64,000 nucleotides of DNA, taken from Flavobacterium weaverense (lineage in GTDB: Bacteria > Bacteroidota > Bacteroidia > Flavobacteriales > Flavobacteriaceae). This document shows, piece by piece, positions 61,613-64,000 of this stretch. Location: positions 62,001 through 126,000 of the forward strand of contig NZ_REFH01000012.1 in NCBI RefSeq assembly GCF_003688495.1, read 5' to 3'. How positions within the stretch are numbered: position 1 is the first letter of the stretch; every line of letters starts with the position of its first letter. The notes beneath the pieces are model-generated. The model made no database searches. It was not told where the DNA came from and saw only the letters and a program-made list of their open reading frames with translations. The position numbers and the translations under genes were made by a program.

Positions 61613-61620
61613 TATCTTTG
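61613..61620 (+). promoter_or_regulatory. -7 promoter element of the 46-residue gene
   Basis: TATCTTTG matches TAnnTTTG, 10 bp before the ATG at 61631, directly after the terminator T-run. Confidence 0.5.
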
Positions 61621-61630
61621 AAAAAAAAGC

Positions 61631-61771
61631 ATGTTCAAAATCTTAGCCAAAATCAATACCCTCATCTTACCTAGTTTTACTAAACAGCGATTAGATTTGG
61701 CTAAAGCCAAAAAATGGCAAATGGCTATTATTGGTTTTCGGTATTATGTTACGACAAGAGCATTGGATTAA
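61631..61771 (+). CDS. 46-residue conserved small protein
   Basis: ATG at 61631, TAA at 61769-61771. The product is basic with one amphipathic and one hydrophobic stretch ('INTLILPSFTKQRLDLAKAK', then 'WQMAIIGFRYYVTTRALD'). I recall close relatives ('FTKQRLDLAKATKWQ'-like) in Flavobacterium and other Flavobacteriaceae genomes, where they may be labelled SsrA-binding protein without support. The stop codon overlaps that of the convergent apt gene, both being encoded in the same few bases. It has its own TATCTTTG promoter. Function unknown. Confidence 0.72.
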   Translation: MFKILAKINTLILPSFTKQRLDLAKAKKWQMAIIGFRYYVTTRALD

Positions 61772-62280
61772 TAGGTTAATGCAGCAAATATTTCTTGATC
61801 TTTAATTTTTTCTCTTCCGTTCAGAAAAGATAATTCCATAATGAAATTGCATTGTACAATTTCACCCCCCAATCGCTCTACTAATTCGGAAACAGCTTTT
61901 ATAGTTCCTCCAGTTGCCAAGACATCATCGTGAATCAAAACGCGATCTCCTTTTTGTATGGCATCAATGTGTATTTCCAAAGTATCAGTACCATATTCCA
62001 AATCATAAGTGGCCGAAATAGTTTCATAAGGTAATTTATTTGGCTTCCTAACCGGAACAAATCCAGCATTTAATTCTTGTGCAATCAATGTACCGAAGAA
62101 AAATCCACGACTTTCCACTCCTACTACCTTATTAATTTTCTTGTCTTTTAGAGTTGAAACCAATAATTTTAGGCATTCCTGACTTGCTAAAGGATCAATT
62201 AGTAGCGGAGTTATGTCTTTAAATAAAATTCCTTCTTTTGGAAAACCTTGAATATCACGTATATAATTTTGCAATGACAT
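61768..62280 (-). CDS. apt: adenine phosphoribosyltransferase
   Basis: A 170-residue type I phosphoribosyltransferase that salvages adenine to AMP. The opening 'IRDIQGFPKEGILFKDITPL' is a family mark, the PRPP-binding motif is 'RVLIHDDVLATGGT' (113-126), and 'VESRGFFFGTLIAQEL' (55-70) and 'FVPVRKPNKLPYETI' (74-88) form the active-site loop. The gene is divergent from tRNA-Arg and its stop overlaps the convergent 46-residue gene by four bases (61768-61771). Confidence 0.97.
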   Translation of the reverse strand: MSLQNYIRDIQGFPKEGILFKDITPLLIDPLASQECLKLLVSTLKDKKINKVVGVESRGFFFGTLIAQELNAGFVPVRKPNKLPYETISATYDLEYGTDTLEIHIDAIQKGDRVLIHDDVLATGGTIKAVSELVERLGGEIVQCNFIMELSFLNGREKIKDQEIFAALTY

Positions 62281-62307
62281 ATTTTTTAATTTTTTACGAA
62301 TTTACTC

Positions 62308-62337
62308 TTGCAAATTACACATTTATCCCTATATTTG
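62308..62337 (+). promoter_or_regulatory. promoter of tRNA-Arg
   Basis: TTG (62308-62310), 19-bp spacer, TATATTTG (62330-62337): a perfect Bacteroidota promoter 36 bp before the tRNA. Confidence 0.8.
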
Positions 62338-62372
62338 CACCCGCAACGAGGTTAATACAACCACCTGCAAAT

Positions 62373-62446
62373 GGCCTTGTGGCGCAACTGAATAGCGCAC
62401 TTGATTACGGCTCAAGAGGTTACTGGTTTGAATCCAGTCAAGGTCA
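62373..62446 (+). tRNA. tRNA-Arg (anticodon ACG)
   Basis: A complete 74-nt cloverleaf: acceptor stem GGCCTTG / CAAGGTC, D-stem GCGC / GCGC, anticodon stem CTTGA / TCAAG with loop TTACGGC (anticodon ACG at 62407-62409), variable loop AGGTT, T-stem ACTGG / CCAGT with loop TTTGAAT, discriminator A. The CCA end is not encoded. The A at position 34 would be deaminated to inosine so that CGU, CGC and CGA are read. The perfect promoter and terminator around it show that it is transcribed alone. Confidence 0.97.
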
Positions 62447-62453
62447 CAAAATT

Positions 62454-62487
62454 AAAAGCTCACTTCGATGCGAATTGAGCTTTTTTT
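62454..62487 (+). terminator. terminator of tRNA-Arg
   Basis: AAAGCTCA / TGAGCTTT with inner TTCG / CGAA pairs, followed by seven T. Confidence 0.88.
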
Positions 62488-62720
62488 GTACGCGTTATTT
62501 ACTAATTAACAAGATTACGTTTATATATTTCACTTGGTTTGGATATTTATTGAAGTTACCTTGACTGAACTAAAACCAGATTGTCACAAAAACCTATGGA
62601 TTAGCAAAATTTAATCCATCGTAAAATTATGAATCACTATAGCGTAAAAAATTGATTTTTATTATACATTATCGATCAAAAAATAATATCTAATTTTACA
62701 TAAATTAAAATGTAATCGAA

Positions 62721-64000
62721 TTGAGAAATATTCTAATAATTGACGACGAAGAAAAATTAAGAGGTCTTCTTGCTCGAATTGTAAAGTCAGAAGGTTTTGT
62801 AGTTTTGGAAGCAGCAGATTTAAAATCTGGTTTCAAGAAATTAGAACAAAATGAAATTGATGTTGTCCTTTGTGACGTAAAACTACCTGATGGCAACGGC
62901 GTTGAATTTCTCGAAAAAATTAAAGCCAGTTTCCCTTTAACAGAGATAATTTTGTTAACCGCCTACGGTAAAATCTCCGATGGTGTGCAAGCCATGAAAA
63001 ATGGTGCTTTTGACTACATCGTAAAAGGCGATGATAATGATAAGATAATTCCACTTTTATACAAAGCAATTGAAAAGGTTGCTCTTCAGCAAAAAATTAA
63101 ACAACTAGAAAAACGAATTGCAAAAAAGTATTCCTTTGATGCTATTATTGGAAAATCAAAAGGATTAGAACAAGTAATCGAGTTGTCCAAAAAAGTAGCT
63201 AAAACCGATTCGACAGTACTTCTAACAGGAGAAACCGGAACGGGTAAGGAGGTTTTTGCGCAAGCAATTCATGAAAACAGCATTAGAATAGGGAAATCAT
63301 TTGTAGCATTAAACTGCAGTACCTTTAGCAAAGAACTTTTAGAAAGTGAATTGTTTGGTCATAAACAAGGTGCTTTTACAGGCGCTATAAAAGATAAAAA
63401 GGGTTTTATAGAAGAAGCCCATGGCGGAACCTTATTTCTAGATGAAATAGGCGAAATGCCAATTGATTTACAAGCTAAATTACTTCGTGTTCTAGAAACG
63501 AGCGAATACATTCCTGTTGGAGATTCTACACCAAAAAAATCAAATTTCCGCTTGATTGTGGCTACCAATAGAAATTTAAAAACAGAAAGTGACGAAAAAC
63601 GCTTTCGACAAGATTTATACTTTAGATTAAATATTTTTGAGATTACTATTCCGCCTTTACGGGAACGAATTAAAGATATTGAACCATTGACTCATTATTT
63701 TGTAAGTCAGTTTGCTGAAAAAATGAATCGACAAACATTACAAATTGATAGTGATTTTTTGCAAAAACTACAATCCTATCAATGGCCAGGAAACGTTAGA
63801 GAATTAAAAAATGTAATTGAGCGTGCCGTAATTTTGTGTAATGATGCTTTGTTGACTTCAGAATTACTTCCTTACGAAATGCAGCAAGAACACAGTAAAA
63901 ATGTTAAAAGCTTATCGGCATTTTCTATGCAAAGTGTCGAAAAACTACACATCCAAAAATTATTAAATTATACAAAAGGCAATAAAGCCGAAGCAGCTCG
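62721..64000 (+). CDS. sigma-54-dependent response regulator (NtrC family), cut by the window edge
   Basis: At least 426 residues; the C-terminal DNA-binding domain continues outside. There is no ATG in a suitable place: the frame opens after a TAA at 62706 and the only plausible start is TTG at 62721, giving 'RNILIIDDEEKLRGLL'. The receiver domain (1-120) has the acidic pocket, the phospho-acceptor aspartate in 'VVLCDVKLPDGNG' and the lysine in 'DYIVKGDD'. The AAA+ domain (about 140-370) has Walker A 'GETGTGKE', the sigma-54-contacting GAFTGA loop, Walker B 'GGTLFLDEIGEM' and the arginine finger region 'FRQDLYFRLNIFEITIPPLR'. The last bases encode the start of the Fis-type helix. It is not paired with a kinase within the window. 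Confidence 0.92.
   Translation, partial: MRNILIIDDEEKLRGLLARIVKSEGFVVLEAADLKSGFKKLEQNEIDVVLCDVKLPDGNGVEFLEKIKASFPLTEIILLTAYGKISDGVQAMKNGAFDYIVKGDDNDKIIPLLYKAIEKVALQQKIKQLEKRIAKKYSFDAIIGKSKGLEQVIELSKKVAKTDSTVLLTGETGTGKEVFAQAIHENSIRIGKSFVALNCSTFSKELLESELFGHKQGAFTGAIKDKKGFIEEAHGGTLFLDEIGEMPIDLQAKLLRVLETSEYIPVGDSTPKKSNFRLIVATNRNLKTESDEKRFRQDLYFRLNIFEITIPPLRERIKDIEPLTHYFVSQFAEKMNRQTLQIDSDFLQKLQSYQWPGNVRELKNVIERAVILCNDALLTSELLPYEMQQEHSKNVKSLSAFSMQSVEKLHIQKLLNYTKGNKAEAA

Noticed and set aside
62238..62564. 108-codon plus-strand frame
   Set aside because: It runs through the apt start, the tRNA-Arg promoter, the tRNA itself and its terminator.

Overview
The window comes from an AT-rich member of the Bacteroidota, almost certainly a Flavobacteriaceae and close to Flavobacterium. 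The signs are promoters of the form TAnnTTTG with almost no Shine-Dalgarno sequences, a type IX secretion sorting domain, SusC/RagA-style TonB receptors, scattered menaquinone genes, a fused CcsB-CcsA cytochrome c assembly protein, and BlaI/M56 pairs. No transposase, integrase, rRNA operon or CRISPR array is visible. Most of the sequence is chromosomal housekeeping with several accessory surface loci.

Layout. 0-17 kb: menaquinone genes menC (cut by the left edge), menA, menB and menD, interleaved with a metallo-beta-lactamase-fold hydrolase, a pair of PH-domain membrane proteins, an S1 RNA-binding protein, a cupin, an M28 peptidase and a LytS/LytTR two-component system. 17-20 kb: a thioredoxin-like protein, an acetyltransferase, a tRNA-dihydrouridine synthase and a lipoprotein glutathione peroxidase. 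20.5-27 kb: a TonB receptor, a TPR lipoprotein and two adjacent proteins that look like the two halves of a DUF4331 protein, divergent from an ECF sigma/anti-sigma pair. 27-36.3 kb: a four-gene surface operon (T9SS sorting-domain protein, small beta-barrel, 1297-residue tail-fibre-like protein with twelve 46-residue repeats, beta-helix/propeller protein) divergent from a membrane-anchored AraC regulator.

36-46.7 kb: CcsBA, then a forward run of DUF2520, KdsC-like, UbiA-type, Maf and MscS genes, an AI-2E family exporter and an outer-membrane barrel. 46.8-53 kb: a small membrane protein, two tandem secreted paralogs with sigma-54-like upstream sites, a PIG-L family deacetylase, and a sodium:solute symporter preceded by a 35-residue membrane protein. 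53-58.9 kb: DUF2911, HAD phosphatase, TcdA, TatD, DUF1684 and MFS genes. 59-64 kb: a BlaI/M56 pair with three evenly spaced operator palindromes, a 46-residue protein, apt, tRNA-Arg(ACG), and a sigma-54 response regulator cut by the right edge.

The points most worth a second look are a dispersed structured repeat present in three copies (1648, 57594, 58971), the three-operator BlaI promoter, the split DUF4331/TonB/sigma locus, the tail-fibre-like surface operon, and small genes of 35 and 46 codons that a length cut-off would miss. Several starts were moved inward from TTG codons to the first ATG, where the signal peptide or family start begins.
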